A DNA stretch of 64,000 nt from CBDFLT01 sp965249225 (GTDB lineage Bacteria; Chloroflexota; Dehalococcoidia; Lucifugimonadales; G963668185). Position 1 is the stretch's first letter, and each line of letters opens with the position of its first letter. Below the pieces are notes generated by a model. The model searched no databases, was not told the DNA's origin, and was given only the letters and a program-made list of their open reading frames with translations. Where the stretch lies: contig CBDFLT010000005.1 of assembly GCA_965249225.1 (NCBI GenBank), positions 1 through 64,000 of the forward strand, written 5' to 3'. Shown here piece after piece: positions 24,966-32,969 of the stretch. Position numbers and translations under genes: made by a program.

Positions 24966-25421
24966 ATGTCGCTGAAACAAACGCTTGAGGACGACTTGAA
25001 GGAGGCGATGCGAAGCGGCGACACCGCCCGGCGGTCAACTATCCGGCTCCTGCGCTCGGAGATTCACAACGAAGAGATCGCGCGCCAGAATGAGCTCGAC
25101 GATGAAGGCATAATCGCGGTGCTGGGCAAACAGGCCAAGCAGAGGCGAGAAAGCATCGAGGCCTTCGAGAAGGGCAACCGAGCGGACCTTGTAGAGAAAG
25201 AAAAGGCCGAGCTCACGATCATCCTCGAATATCTGCCCGAGCAGATGTCGACGGAAGAGGTCCAGCAAGTAGTCGAGGCCGTTATAGAGGAGGCCGGCGC
25301 CAAGGGCCCGCAGGACATGGGCCGGGTCATGGGCCTTGTAATGCCCAAGGTCAAAGGCAGAGCCGAGGGTCGTGAGGTTAGTAGCGCGGTCTCCAGGCTG
25401 CTGCAGGCATTGGAGGAGTAG
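24966..25421 (+). CDS. yqeY: GatB/YqeY-domain protein
   Basis: A 151-aa, highly charged helical protein of the YqeY family, homologous to the C-terminal tRNA-binding tail of GatB/GatE. Motifs: TIRLLRSEIHNEEIAR, VEKEKAELTIILEYLPEQM, MGRVMGLVMPKVKGRAEG. The function is not firmly established; tRNA-related or amidase-associated roles are proposed from homology. A strong promoter upstream and a terminator downstream suggest its own transcript. Confidence 0.93.
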   Translation: MSLKQTLEDDLKEAMRSGDTARRSTIRLLRSEIHNEEIARQNELDDEGIIAVLGKQAKQRRESIEAFEKGNRADLVEKEKAELTIILEYLPEQMSTEEVQQVVEAVIEEAGAKGPQDMGRVMGLVMPKVKGRAEGREVSSAVSRLLQALEE

Positions 25422-25556
25422 ATTCTTCATTCGCCAAAAGCGAACTCAGAATGACATCAGCCTCCCGGTTGAGCCCAAAGGCGTTAGAAGGTCGGAAGGC
25501 ATAGAAGAGGCGCTTGGTTTGAGTGCTTTCGCCAGCCCAGATCCAGCCGAAACCGG

Positions 25557-25586
25557 AGCCACTGAAGGGTGGCTTTTATTTTTTCC
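25557..25586 (+). terminator. probable Rho-independent terminator
   Basis: Stem AGCCAC/GTGGCT (25557-25562/25569-25574) with a T-rich tail (TTTTATTTTTT) running to 25586. It lies about 140 bp after yqeY and just before the purQ ribosome site (AGAGG). Confidence 0.6.
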
Positions 25587-25598
25587 AGAAGAGGTCTC

Positions 25599-26282
25599 AT
25601 GAGGTTCGGTGTAGTCGTATTTCCAGGCACCTGGAGCGATGCCGATTGCTTCCAGGTTTTGGACGAAGTACTGGGGCAGCCGGTCCAGTATGTGTGGCAT
25701 AAGGAGACCGACCTCTCTTCTTTCGACTGCGTGGTCCTACCGGGCGGCTTCTCCTACGGCGACTATCTCCGTCCCGGTGCCATCGCGCGTTTCTCGCCGG
25801 TCATGTCGGCGGTAGAGGAGTTCGCAGAACGGGGCAAGCTCGTGCTGGGCATATGCAACGGGTTTCAAATCCTGTGCGAGGCGGGATTATTGCCTGGAGT
25901 CCTGAGGCCCAACGCACACCTCAGATACCGGTGCCAGTGGACCAGCCTTCGCGTGGAGAACACATCATCATCCTTTACCGGCGCCACAAAACAGGGCCAA
26001 GTCCTCGACATACCCATTTCCCATGGCGAGGGTAACTACTTCGCCGACCCGGAAACCCTGGCCAAGCTGGAGGACTCAGATCGGGTTCTCTTTCGGTACT
26101 GCTCACCGGATGGAGAGGTGTCCGAAGAGGCGAACCCCAACGGGTCGATGGACAACATCGCGGGCATAACCAACGAGCGTGGCAACGTCCTGGGAATGAT
26201 GCCTCACCCCGAGCGATGCTGTGAGACCATCGTCGGGGGCACTGACGGGGCACTGATCTTTGAGTCGCTCATCAAGTCATAG
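25599..26282 (+). CDS. purQ: FGAM synthase glutaminase subunit
   Basis: Class I glutamine amidotransferase that feeds ammonia to PurL in purine synthesis (FGAR to FGAM), 227 aa. [16 protein letters not shown] start, [15 protein letters not shown], nucleophile Cys in GICNGFQIL, and catalytic His-Glu in [11 protein letters not shown] 25599 is chosen over the upstream in-frame ATG at 25569 because it begins exactly at the conserved domain and has AGAGG before it. purL lies 1 kb downstream; no purS is visible although this small-type PurL normally needs it. Confidence 0.95.
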   Translation: MRFGVVVFPGTWSDADCFQVLDEVLGQPVQYVWHKETDLSSFDCVVLPGGFSYGDYLRPGAIARFSPVMSAVEEFAERGKLVLGICNGFQILCEAGLLPGVLRPNAHLRYRCQWTSLRVENTSSSFTGATKQGQVLDIPISHGEGNYFADPETLAKLEDSDRVLFRYCSPDGEVSEEANPNGSMDNIAGITNERGNVLGMMPHPERCCETIVGGTDGALIFESLIKS

Positions 26283-26342
26283 CATTGGCGCAACCGTATC
26301 TTACGCCGCAGACTTACGCGCGTTCAGAGGGGACAACGGAGC

Positions 26343-26777
26343 TTGGACAACGAACCCCTAGCAGTAGTCTTCGCCTTGGCCGCCGCCGTTGGGTGGGGAG
26401 CGAGCTTCGTCTTCGCCCGTCTGGGCCTACAGCACCTGCGGTCGACAACCGGTACCCTCGTATCGCTGGCAGCGGGAGCGGTAGTCACGCTGTCGATAGC
26501 ATTCGCCATTCACTCGGAGGAGATACTGGCCCTAAGTGGAGTAACGTTTTTATGGCTCGTCCTCCTGGGAGTATTGAATTTCCCTCTGGGACGTCTATTC
26601 AACTACGTAGGAGTGAATCTGGTCGGAGTATCCCGTGCCAGCCCAATTATAGGGTCGGCCCCACTTTTCTCAATGGCCCTGGCGCTGACAATCCTGGACG
26701 AGTCGATAAACCTTCCGATTTTGCTGGGAACAACCGCCATCATCGGCGGGCTGCTTCTCATTTTAAGTCAGAGATGA
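26343..26777 (+). CDS. EamA-type transporter, N-terminal half
   Basis: About 144 aa, five predicted TM helices forming one EamA repeat (AAAVGWGASFVFARLGL ... RASPIIGSAPLFSMALALTILDE ... AIIGGLLLILSQR). Drug/metabolite transporters normally have two such repeats in one chain of about 300 aa. Here the second repeat lies in a separate frame starting at 26774, overlapping by ATGA. TTG start at 26343 after CGGAGC. Either a one-base frameshift splits a single 10-TM gene, or two 5-TM half-transporters are translationally coupled. Substrate unknown. Confidence 0.7.
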   Translation: MDNEPLAVVFALAAAVGWGASFVFARLGLQHLRSTTGTLVSLAAGAVVTLSIAFAIHSEEILALSGVTFLWLVLLGVLNFPLGRLFNYVGVNLVGVSRASPIIGSAPLFSMALALTILDESINLPILLGTTAIIGGLLLILSQR

Positions 26778-27241
26778 GAAATGTATCTAAAGCTCGGCGT
26801 CTGATGCTATTGGGATACGCCGCCGCGCTAGGGGCCGCGCTATCTTACGGGGGAGGGACCCTGGTAGGGCGTAAGGTCGTCACTGAGTACACCGAGCCGA
26901 TGGTCGCCACCGCCTTTTCCATGCTGGTTGGCACCTTATTTGTCGCTGCGATGTCTTATCGGGACGTGCCATCGGACCTCGCCGACCGGCCTCCCCGACG
27001 CGCGTGGATACTGATGGCCCTTGCCGGTTTCGCCGCGGCCTTTGCCGTGAGCTGTTTCTTCCTCGCGTTGAGCAAGGGGCCGGTGGTACTGGTGGCGCCG
27101 TTGGCCGGCGTCAATCCACTGATAGCGATTATCCTAGCCCATACCTTCCTACAACGACTGGAGCGGGTCACCCTGCAGACCGTCGCCGGTGGAACCTTTG
27201 TAGTCGCGGGGGTCGCCTTGATCGCCGTTGGCAGCGGATAA
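26774..27241 (+). CDS. EamA-type transporter, C-terminal half
   Basis: About 155 aa with five TM helices and the second EamA repeat (LGAALSYGGGTLVGRKVV ... FFLALSKGPVVLVAPLAG ... GGTFVVAGVALIAVGSG). The ATG at 26774 overlaps the stop of the first half. The reading frame stays open upstream to 26285, but that stretch overlaps the first half out of frame and has no membrane character. Located between purQ and purL, same direction. Confidence 0.7.
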   Translation: MRNVSKARRLMLLGYAAALGAALSYGGGTLVGRKVVTEYTEPMVATAFSMLVGTLFVAAMSYRDVPSDLADRPPRRAWILMALAGFAAAFAVSCFFLALSKGPVVLVAPLAGVNPLIAIILAHTFLQRLERVTLQTVAGGTFVVAGVALIAVGSG

Positions 27242-27270
27242 CACTCTCATCCACGGAGGCCCAACTGGCC

Positions 27271-29490
27271 ATGCCTGTCCCAAAAGAAGCCCTGGAAGCA
27301 CTGGCCCTTTCCGAAGCGGAATACGAGATGATCGTGGACCGCCTAGGCAGAGAACCCAGTGAGCTGGAGCTGGGAATGTTCGGGTCCCTGTGGAGCGAGC
27401 ACTGCGGCTACAAACACTCCAAACCTTTGCTCAGGATGATGGATAGCGAGAGCCCGCGCCTGCTCGTGAGTCCCGGTGCCGAGAACGCCGGCGTAGTCGA
27501 CATCGGCGACGGGCTGGCGGTAGTCATGAAGATCGAGTCCCATAACCATCCGTCGGCCATCGAGCCGTACCAGGGCGCCGCGACCGGCGTCGGAGGGATA
27601 GTCAGAGACATCTTCGCCATGGGTGCCAGGCCCATTGCGTTGGTTAACTCGCTGCGGTTCGGGCCTCTCTCTGAGCGTAGAAACCGTCACCTGTTCGGCG
27701 GAGTCGTGTCCGGCATCTCCGGATATGGGAACTGCATTGGCATCCCTGACGTGGGCGGAGAGATCTTTTTCGCCCCTTGTTACTCGGCGAACCCACTGGT
27801 GAACGCCATGTGTATCGGACTAGTGGAAAGGGACCAGTTGGTGAGGGCCACCACCGGGGAGCCCGGTAACTTGCTCGTCCTCGTCGGCGCCGACACAGGC
27901 CGGGACGGCATCCACGGCGCCTCAGGGCTGGCCTCGCGAACACTCGAAGAGGAGAGGGAGCTGCGCCCCACGGTGCAGGTGGGAAACCCTTTTATGGAGA
28001 AGGTCTTGATCGAGGCGTGCCTGGAGGCGGCCCAGACCGGCTGCGTCATCGGGATGCAGGACCTCGGGGCGGCCGGCCTCACTAGCTCCTGCGTGGAAGC
28101 GGCATCGAACGGGGGAGGCGGCGTAGACCTCGACGTGGCGAAGGTGCCTAGACGAGACGCGGGCATGACCCCGTATGAGGTGATGCTTTCCGAGTCCCAG
28201 GAGCGAATGCTGCTGGTGGTGAAGACAGAGCATGAGCAGCAGATGAGGTCCATCTTCGATAAGTGGGACCTCCAGCTCACGGTCATCGGTAGGGTCACGG
28301 ACGACAAGTTGGCGCGAATCTCAGAGGGAGCCAGACGGGCGGCGGCGGCGCCCATAAGCCTGCTGACCGACCCCCCTCTTTATCGCCTGCAAGGGGTCAA
28401 GCCCGCTCATATGGCCGAGCTCCAGGAGTACGACCTGGAGAGCGTGCCGCTACCCACGGAACAGCCCAGGAAGCTCCTCCTGCGACTACTCGCGTCGCCC
28501 AACATCGCAAGCAAGGAGTGGGTCTATCGCCAGTATGATAACCAGGTGCAGAACAACACCGTCGTCGCCCCGGGAGGAGATGCGGCTATCTTAAGGGTCA
28601 AAGGTACGGCCAAAGGACTGGCCCTTTCCACCGACGGCAACGGCCGTTACTGTTACCTGGACCCATACGCAGGGGGAATGATCGCCGTGGCGGAGGCCTG
28701 TCGCAACGTCGCTTGCGTCGGCGCCGAGCCCATTGCCCTGACCGACTGCCTCAACTTCGGCGACCCCGAGCGCCCGGAGGTCTACTACCAGCTCGAAGAG
28801 TGCATTAGGGGTATGGCGGACGCCAGCAAAGCACTCCGTGCACCAGTGATAAGCGGAAACGTCAGCCTCTACAACGAGTCCAAGGGAGAGGCCGTTTATC
28901 CCACCCCCGTTGTGGGTTCCCTAGGGCTCCTGGAAGACGTGGCCTGCCGTGCCGGAGTCGACTTCCAGGATTCAGGAGACATCGTGGTGCTACTGGGCGC
29001 ATCAGAGATCAGCGGCGACGCTGCGGCTCTGGCCGGAAGCGAATACCTCGAGCTGGTACACGGCCTCGTGGCCGGCAGGCCAACCATCGACCTGGGCCTG
29101 GAAGCGGCGGTCCAGAGGGCGTGCCGCAGGGGCATCCGCGAGAGGGTGATCAAGTCGGCCCACGACTGCTCAGACGGAGGACTGGCCGTGTCGCTGGCCG
29201 AATGTTGCATCATCAGCGGTATTGGCTTCTCAGGCGAGCTCCCGGTACGAGGGAGATGGGACGCCGCCCTTTTCGGAGAATCGCAGTCGCGGATCGTCGT
29301 CACGGTCGCGCAAGACAAACTCGCCGACCTGGAATCCATCTGTCGAGAGGAGGATGTACCCAATGTGCGATTGGGTGTCACTGGAGGCGGTTCTCTGGCA
29401 TTTAACGGTCTACTCGACGTAAGCCTCTCAGAGCTGGAGCCGGCGTGGCGCAACGGCCTGGAACAGGCGCTGACCCACTCCGAAGGCTAG
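27271..29490 (+). CDS. purL: FGAM synthase large subunit
   Basis: ATP-dependent amide-forming step of purine synthesis, 739 aa, the small bacterial type that works with PurS and PurQ. SLWSEHCGYKHSK near residue 40, ESHNHPSAIEPYQGAATGVGG, the repeated PurM-like halves (SDGGLAVSLAECC near the end), and NVSLYNESKG. ATG 27271 begins the conserved region; the long upstream extension to 27004 belongs to the EamA frame and is not used. GGAGG is somewhat distant (11 nt). Confidence 0.96.
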   Translation: MPVPKEALEALALSEAEYEMIVDRLGREPSELELGMFGSLWSEHCGYKHSKPLLRMMDSESPRLLVSPGAENAGVVDIGDGLAVVMKIESHNHPSAIEPYQGAATGVGGIVRDIFAMGARPIALVNSLRFGPLSERRNRHLFGGVVSGISGYGNCIGIPDVGGEIFFAPCYSANPLVNAMCIGLVERDQLVRATTGEPGNLLVLVGADTGRDGIHGASGLASRTLEEERELRPTVQVGNPFMEKVLIEACLEAAQTGCVIGMQDLGAAGLTSSCVEAASNGGGGVDLDVAKVPRRDAGMTPYEVMLSESQERMLLVVKTEHEQQMRSIFDKWDLQLTVIGRVTDDKLARISEGARRAAAAPISLLTDPPLYRLQGVKPAHMAELQEYDLESVPLPTEQPRKLLLRLLASPNIASKEWVYRQYDNQVQNNTVVAPGGDAAILRVKGTAKGLALSTDGNGRYCYLDPYAGGMIAVAEACRNVACVGAEPIALTDCLNFGDPERPEVYYQLEECIRGMADASKALRAPVISGNVSLYNESKGEAVYPTPVVGSLGLLEDVACRAGVDFQDSGDIVVLLGASEISGDAAALAGSEYLELVHGLVAGRPTIDLGLEAAVQRACRRGIRERVIKSAHDCSDGGLAVSLAECCIISGIGFSGELPVRGRWDAALFGESQSRIVVTVAQDKLADLESICREEDVPNVRLGVTGGGSLAFNGLLDVSLSELEPAWRNGLEQALTHSEG

Positions 29491-29513
29491 AGCCATCCGT
29501 GTCGAGTACATAA

Positions 29514-29651
29514 CCACGCAAGCATCTAGACGCCTATCTGGACGAATTGGAGTGGCGGCTCAACAACCGCGATAATCCATTCCTGTTCAGAGAGACAATT
29601 CGGAATCTGATTGGGGCCGATCGTTTGGAGTACAAGGAACTTGTTGCTTAG
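29514..29651 (+). pseudogene. C-terminal remnant of an IS1595-type transposase
   Basis: The frame reads H-L-D-A-Y-L-D-E-L-E-W-R-L-N-N-R-D-N-P and then F-L-F-R-E-T, the C-terminal signature of ISXO2/IS1595-family transposases (FR-NNR-NPFLFRDTL type). Only about 45 codons remain, cut off by a stop at 29511. No terminal inverted repeat or the DDE core is left. This marks an old insertion between purL and the orphan membrane gene. Confidence 0.7.
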
Positions 29652-30404
29652 CTAGGCGGTGCATTCCGAGTACCCAGGGATTCCCCCCTTTTCAGACTCC
29701 AACCGGAATCGTTTAGTCACACTGCGCTCATCCATAGCTGCCGCCTTTATGATCAGCGAATACGACTCGTCTGGAATGCTCATTGAAAAACTGTTGGCAA
29801 CTAAACTGAGACTTCCTTCCGAGTTCAGGTCTGTCTCAAACCTAAAGACATCAACATATTCAACTTCGCCAGGTCTGATGTCGAATGCCCCATCCCCCTC
29901 CCAATGTCCGTCCGCACCTCCGACTCGCTTCGCGCTCATCGGATGTAATCGCTGAGGTAAGTCCGTAATCGCAGGTTCCGCAGACTCCACGCGCACAATT
30001 ACCCCTTTGGTGTTTACGCCCTTTGCGCCTTGTACACCAACACGGAACAGCACCTGGACGTAGCCACTGTCGGGGTCGAAGAAGTCCCGCCTGCACGAAT
30101 CGTTGTCGTTATCATAGAAAATGTCTAAGCGAGGCTCCTCGTAATCCTTAACCTTCCTGTATTGTTCTCCCCACATAGCCATAGGAGTCACCAAGAGGAG
30201 CAAGAGCGCATACCAAGCAGAGAGGGCTGAACCTACAAATATTCCTACCAGAACTGAGTCAACCCATTGTGCAAGGCCGAAACCAAGCCCTGAACTAGCG
30301 AGAAGCACCACCGTTAACACGAGCGCACTCACGGCCTTGTGCTCCTGCCAGACGAGGAAGCTCCGTTTGAGATTCTGTTTCCAGTAGTCGGCCCGCCATC
30401 CCAT
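29652..30404 (-). CDS. uncharacterised two-TM membrane protein
   Basis: A 250-aa protein, not recognised. Basic N-terminus (W-K-Q-N-L-K-R), two adjacent TM helices (about residues 25-47 and 50-75: VSALVLTVVLLASSGLGFG, VLVGIFVGSALSAWYALLL), then a soluble domain of about 170 residues rich in Asp/Glu and beta-strand-like stretches (YVQVLFRVGVQGAKG, VIVRVESAEP). The base composition looks more AT-rich than neighbouring genes. It directly abuts a transposase remnant, which suggests horizontally acquired cargo. Confidence 0.65.
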   Translation of the reverse strand: MGWRADYWKQNLKRSFLVWQEHKAVSALVLTVVLLASSGLGFGLAQWVDSVLVGIFVGSALSAWYALLLLLVTPMAMWGEQYRKVKDYEEPRLDIFYDNDNDSCRRDFFDPDSGYVQVLFRVGVQGAKGVNTKGVIVRVESAEPAITDLPQRLHPMSAKRVGGADGHWEGDGAFDIRPGEVEYVDVFRFETDLNSEGSLSLVANSFSMSIPDESYSLIIKAAAMDERSVTKRFRLESEKGGIPGYSECTA

Positions 30405-30625
30405 GTCCGCGATTCTATCATGCGCCGTGCATCAAGTTGATAAGCCGGAATCAACTTTAGTTGTTCCTCAACGGTACAGGGCCGCAACAGCAATAAAACG
30501 TCGCCTGATGGAGTACATACCAAGAGGGCTTGTATGGTATTTGCATAACACGAAACAGGGTCTGCACCGACAGACGGTCTATTAGCCGGAAGGCCCGAAT
30601 CATCGCGGCGCACGCGCTCATCGCC

Positions 30626-30654
30626 TTGACACTGGGCGCGCCCGATGCTAGATT
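30626..30654 (+). promoter_or_regulatory. sigma70-type promoter for the fmdB-like/dtd pair
   Basis: TTGACA (30626-30631), 17-bp spacer, TAGATT (30649-30654), about 60 bp upstream of the zinc-ribbon gene. Confidence 0.8.
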
Positions 30655-30715
30655 GAAATAGCTGGCAGCCTCAGCTCGGGGCTGCTAGTTGCTTGACCGA
30701 CACAGGGGGGCGTTC

Positions 30716-31027
30716 TTGCCGAAATACGACTACGAGTGTACGGCCTGCCATCATATCTTCGAGTTGAGGCAGGGCTTCGACTCGGACCCTGTGGCCGACT
30801 GCCCGGAGTGTGGGAAAGGGGCCAGGCGCAAGTTTCAATCGGTCCCCATCGTGTTCAAGGGCAGCGGGTTTTACGTAAACGATTACGCGAAGCGGGGCAG
30901 CTCCCAAGGATCGGAGTCCAAGGAATCCAAGGCCCCTCAAGACGCCAAGTCCAAGAAAAAGCCTGACTCTCCGCCCAAGTCCGAATCCAAGAAAGAGCCT
31001 GCGTCCACGAAAAACCCGAAGGACTGA
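30716..31027 (+). CDS. FmdB-type zinc-ribbon protein
   Basis: About 103 aa. N-terminal zinc ribbon with two Cys pairs (YECTACHHIFE and CPECGKGARRKF), the FmdB/putative regulatory protein family signature, followed by PIVFKGSGFYVNDY. The C-terminal 45 residues are a low-complexity Lys/Ser/Pro/Glu tail. TTG start at 30716 gives L/M-P-K-Y-D-Y-E-C and has CAGGGGGG upstream; the earlier start at 30689 lacks domain support. Molecular function is unknown; regulation of amide/formamide genes gave the family its name. Confidence 0.88.
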   Translation: MPKYDYECTACHHIFELRQGFDSDPVADCPECGKGARRKFQSVPIVFKGSGFYVNDYAKRGSSQGSESKESKAPQDAKSKKKPDSPPKSESKKEPASTKNPKD

Positions 31028-31029
31028 CT

Positions 31030-31494
31030 TTGCGGGCGCTGGTCCAGCGGGTCTCCCAGGCGTCCGTGGAGATCGACGGCCAGGTCATCGGCAGCATTGG
31101 AAAAGGGCTGGCAATACTGCTGGGTATCTCCCGTTTAGACGGTGAAGAGGACGCCGACTACATTGTGGGCAAGGCCGTAAACCTACGGATCTTCCCAGAC
31201 GAAGAGGACAGATTTAAAAGCTCGGCCCTGGAAATCGGGGCCGAGCTTTTAATTGTCAGCCAGTTCACACTGTATGCAAACACCCGCAAAGGACGGCGCC
31301 CGAGCTTTGTAGAGGCAGCGCCTCCCGAGCAGGCCGAGTCGCTGTTCGCCGAGACGGTGAAGCGCTTCGAGGAGACAAGCCTTAACGTGGAAACCGGTCG
31401 TTTCCAGGCCCACATGCAGGTCTCGATACGAAACGACGGCCCGGTTACCATTTTACTGGACTCGACCGACAGGGAGCGCCCACGCAGGGGCTAG
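31030..31494 (+). CDS. dtd: D-aminoacyl-tRNA deacylase
   Basis: Hydrolyses D-aminoacyl-tRNA (and Gly-tRNA-Ala) as a quality-control step; 154 aa, standard length. Starts L/M-R-A-L-V-Q-R-V. Active-site motifs SQFTLYANTRKGRRPSF and NDGPVTILLDS (the family's SQ-T-L and GP-T elements) are intact. TTG start 3 nt after the zinc-ribbon stop, so it is co-transcribed. Confidence 0.96.
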   Translation: MRALVQRVSQASVEIDGQVIGSIGKGLAILLGISRLDGEEDADYIVGKAVNLRIFPDEEDRFKSSALEIGAELLIVSQFTLYANTRKGRRPSFVEAAPPEQAESLFAETVKRFEETSLNVETGRFQAHMQVSIRNDGPVTILLDSTDRERPRRG

Positions 31495-31543
31495 CGACGA
31501 TCCGGCTCGTTTCTTGTAATCCGACGCTCCGCGAGAGCAATCA

Positions 31544-32923
31544 TCACTGAGGCGACCAGAACCCGAGGAAGCCGTCCGAGATCACATGGGTGGACGGGTT
31601 CCGGCTCACGTCCATAACGATGATCTGATCGTTCTGCTGCCGGCCGGCCGAGGCCGTGACCGCCCCAGTGTACAGTTGCCCGGCGAACACCAGGGAAGTG
31701 CCGTCCGGGGACCACAAGGAGTGGGAGTACCAGTACTGGTCGAAGAACTGGAGCCATACGGCCTGGTCGCGGGACGGAATGAAGTCCACCAGGGGCCAAT
31801 TCACTCCGTCATCCACATTCAGGACGTTCCAGCTAAATACACCGGGACGTTCGGTGAGGGTCACATAAGCTAGCTTGGCCCCATCGGGAGACCAAAAGTA
31901 CGCGATGAGGTTGTCGTCTATTCTGATCGCATGCCTAGTGCCATCAGGCGAGAACAGCCGCAGCTGCATGGGAAGCCCCGGTGCCCTGACGTGACCCACC
32001 GCCAGGAGCTCGCCGTTCGGAGACCATGAGTATGAAGAGGCGACGCTGAACCGGTCGATGAAGGTGGTATCGTCGCCATCGATGTCCATCAAGTAGATAC
32101 CGTACTCGCCGGCGCCGATGCCTCTGGCAACCACCGTCATCCTGTCGCCGCCAGGCCACCAGGCCGGCACGTTATGGGTGGCCACGGAGCTGATGTCCAT
32201 TTCGCTCCACTGGACACCACCGTCGGTGTCAACGAGAAAGTGGTCCGGGCCTCGATGAACCAACAGGTAGCGGGCACTGGCTGACCAGGAAAAGTGGAGG
32301 GGAGCGCTGGCCACCACCGGCACCGGATCGGCATCATCTTCGATGTCGTCGATATACAGACGCAGGCCATCGGCGCTGACGGCGACGAACGCGAAGTGGT
32401 TGCCGTCCGGAGACCAAAGCCCATAGTGAGGAACATCACGGGTCACCAGACCGGTGACACCGGGTTCGTTGGTGTATAGCTGCTGAGTCCGTCCAGTGGC
32501 GGTGTTGAAGGAATACAGGCTTACCTCCTGCTCTCCCTCATCACCTTGCAACACGCCGGAATACACGAGCTTTCGCCCGTCAGGAGACCATGTGGGCCAT
32601 GTGTAGCGCCCTTCCTCGAATGTGACCCTTATCTTGTCGGACCCATCGGGTTTGGCGGTCCAAATCTGTCGGTCGAGGTCCGCATAGGCGATACGGTCGA
32701 TGCCCGGCGGGTGTGGTATAGGCTCCGCCGGCTCGGGAGGCGGTGACCCGTCCGGCGTCGGTGGGAGGGCTTCCTCAGGGAGCGACGTCACAGGCTCATC
32801 CGACGCGGGCGCCTGAGTGCCGCTTTCCGAGGACGTGCCCCCGCAAGCCCAAAACACGGCAGCCAGGATGACCAGGGCCGAGAGGAGGACGCGGGCAGGG
32901 GTTGTACCGGTGAGGACCATCAA
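31544..32923 (-). CDS. TolB/PD40-type beta-propeller lipoprotein (copy 1)
   Basis: About 459 aa. Signal peptide with Cys near residue 27 (LAAVFWACGG, a loose lipobox), a Pro/Glu/Ser-rich linker (about 30-75), then repeated PD40 blades with the motif WSPDG (TWSPDGRKLVYSG, LWSPDGNHFAFV, FWSPDGAKLAYV, LWSPDGTSLVFAG). A propeller exposed outside the membrane, probably for protein or glycan binding. Its neighbour at 32970 has the same architecture. No catalytic residues are recognisable. Confidence 0.85.
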   Translation of the reverse strand: MMVLTGTTPARVLLSALVILAAVFWACGGTSSESGTQAPASDEPVTSLPEEALPPTPDGSPPPEPAEPIPHPPGIDRIAYADLDRQIWTAKPDGSDKIRVTFEEGRYTWPTWSPDGRKLVYSGVLQGDEGEQEVSLYSFNTATGRTQQLYTNEPGVTGLVTRDVPHYGLWSPDGNHFAFVAVSADGLRLYIDDIEDDADPVPVVASAPLHFSWSASARYLLVHRGPDHFLVDTDGGVQWSEMDISSVATHNVPAWWPGGDRMTVVARGIGAGEYGIYLMDIDGDDTTFIDRFSVASSYSWSPNGELLAVGHVRAPGLPMQLRLFSPDGTRHAIRIDDNLIAYFWSPDGAKLAYVTLTERPGVFSWNVLNVDDGVNWPLVDFIPSRDQAVWLQFFDQYWYSHSLWSPDGTSLVFAGQLYTGAVTASAGRQQNDQIIVMDVSRNPSTHVISDGFLGFWSPQ

Positions 32924-32969
32924 CGGACTCCCCTCCCCGGCCCTGTTGGAGCACTTAGTGGAATAAGCG

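Noticed and set aside
25421..25598. purS between yqeY and purQ
   Set aside because: Translations of the gap show no PurS-like sequence; a terminator is there instead.
27004..27270. Upstream extension of purL
   Set aside because: This stretch codes for the C-terminal EamA half in another frame; ATG 27271 begins the PurL domain.
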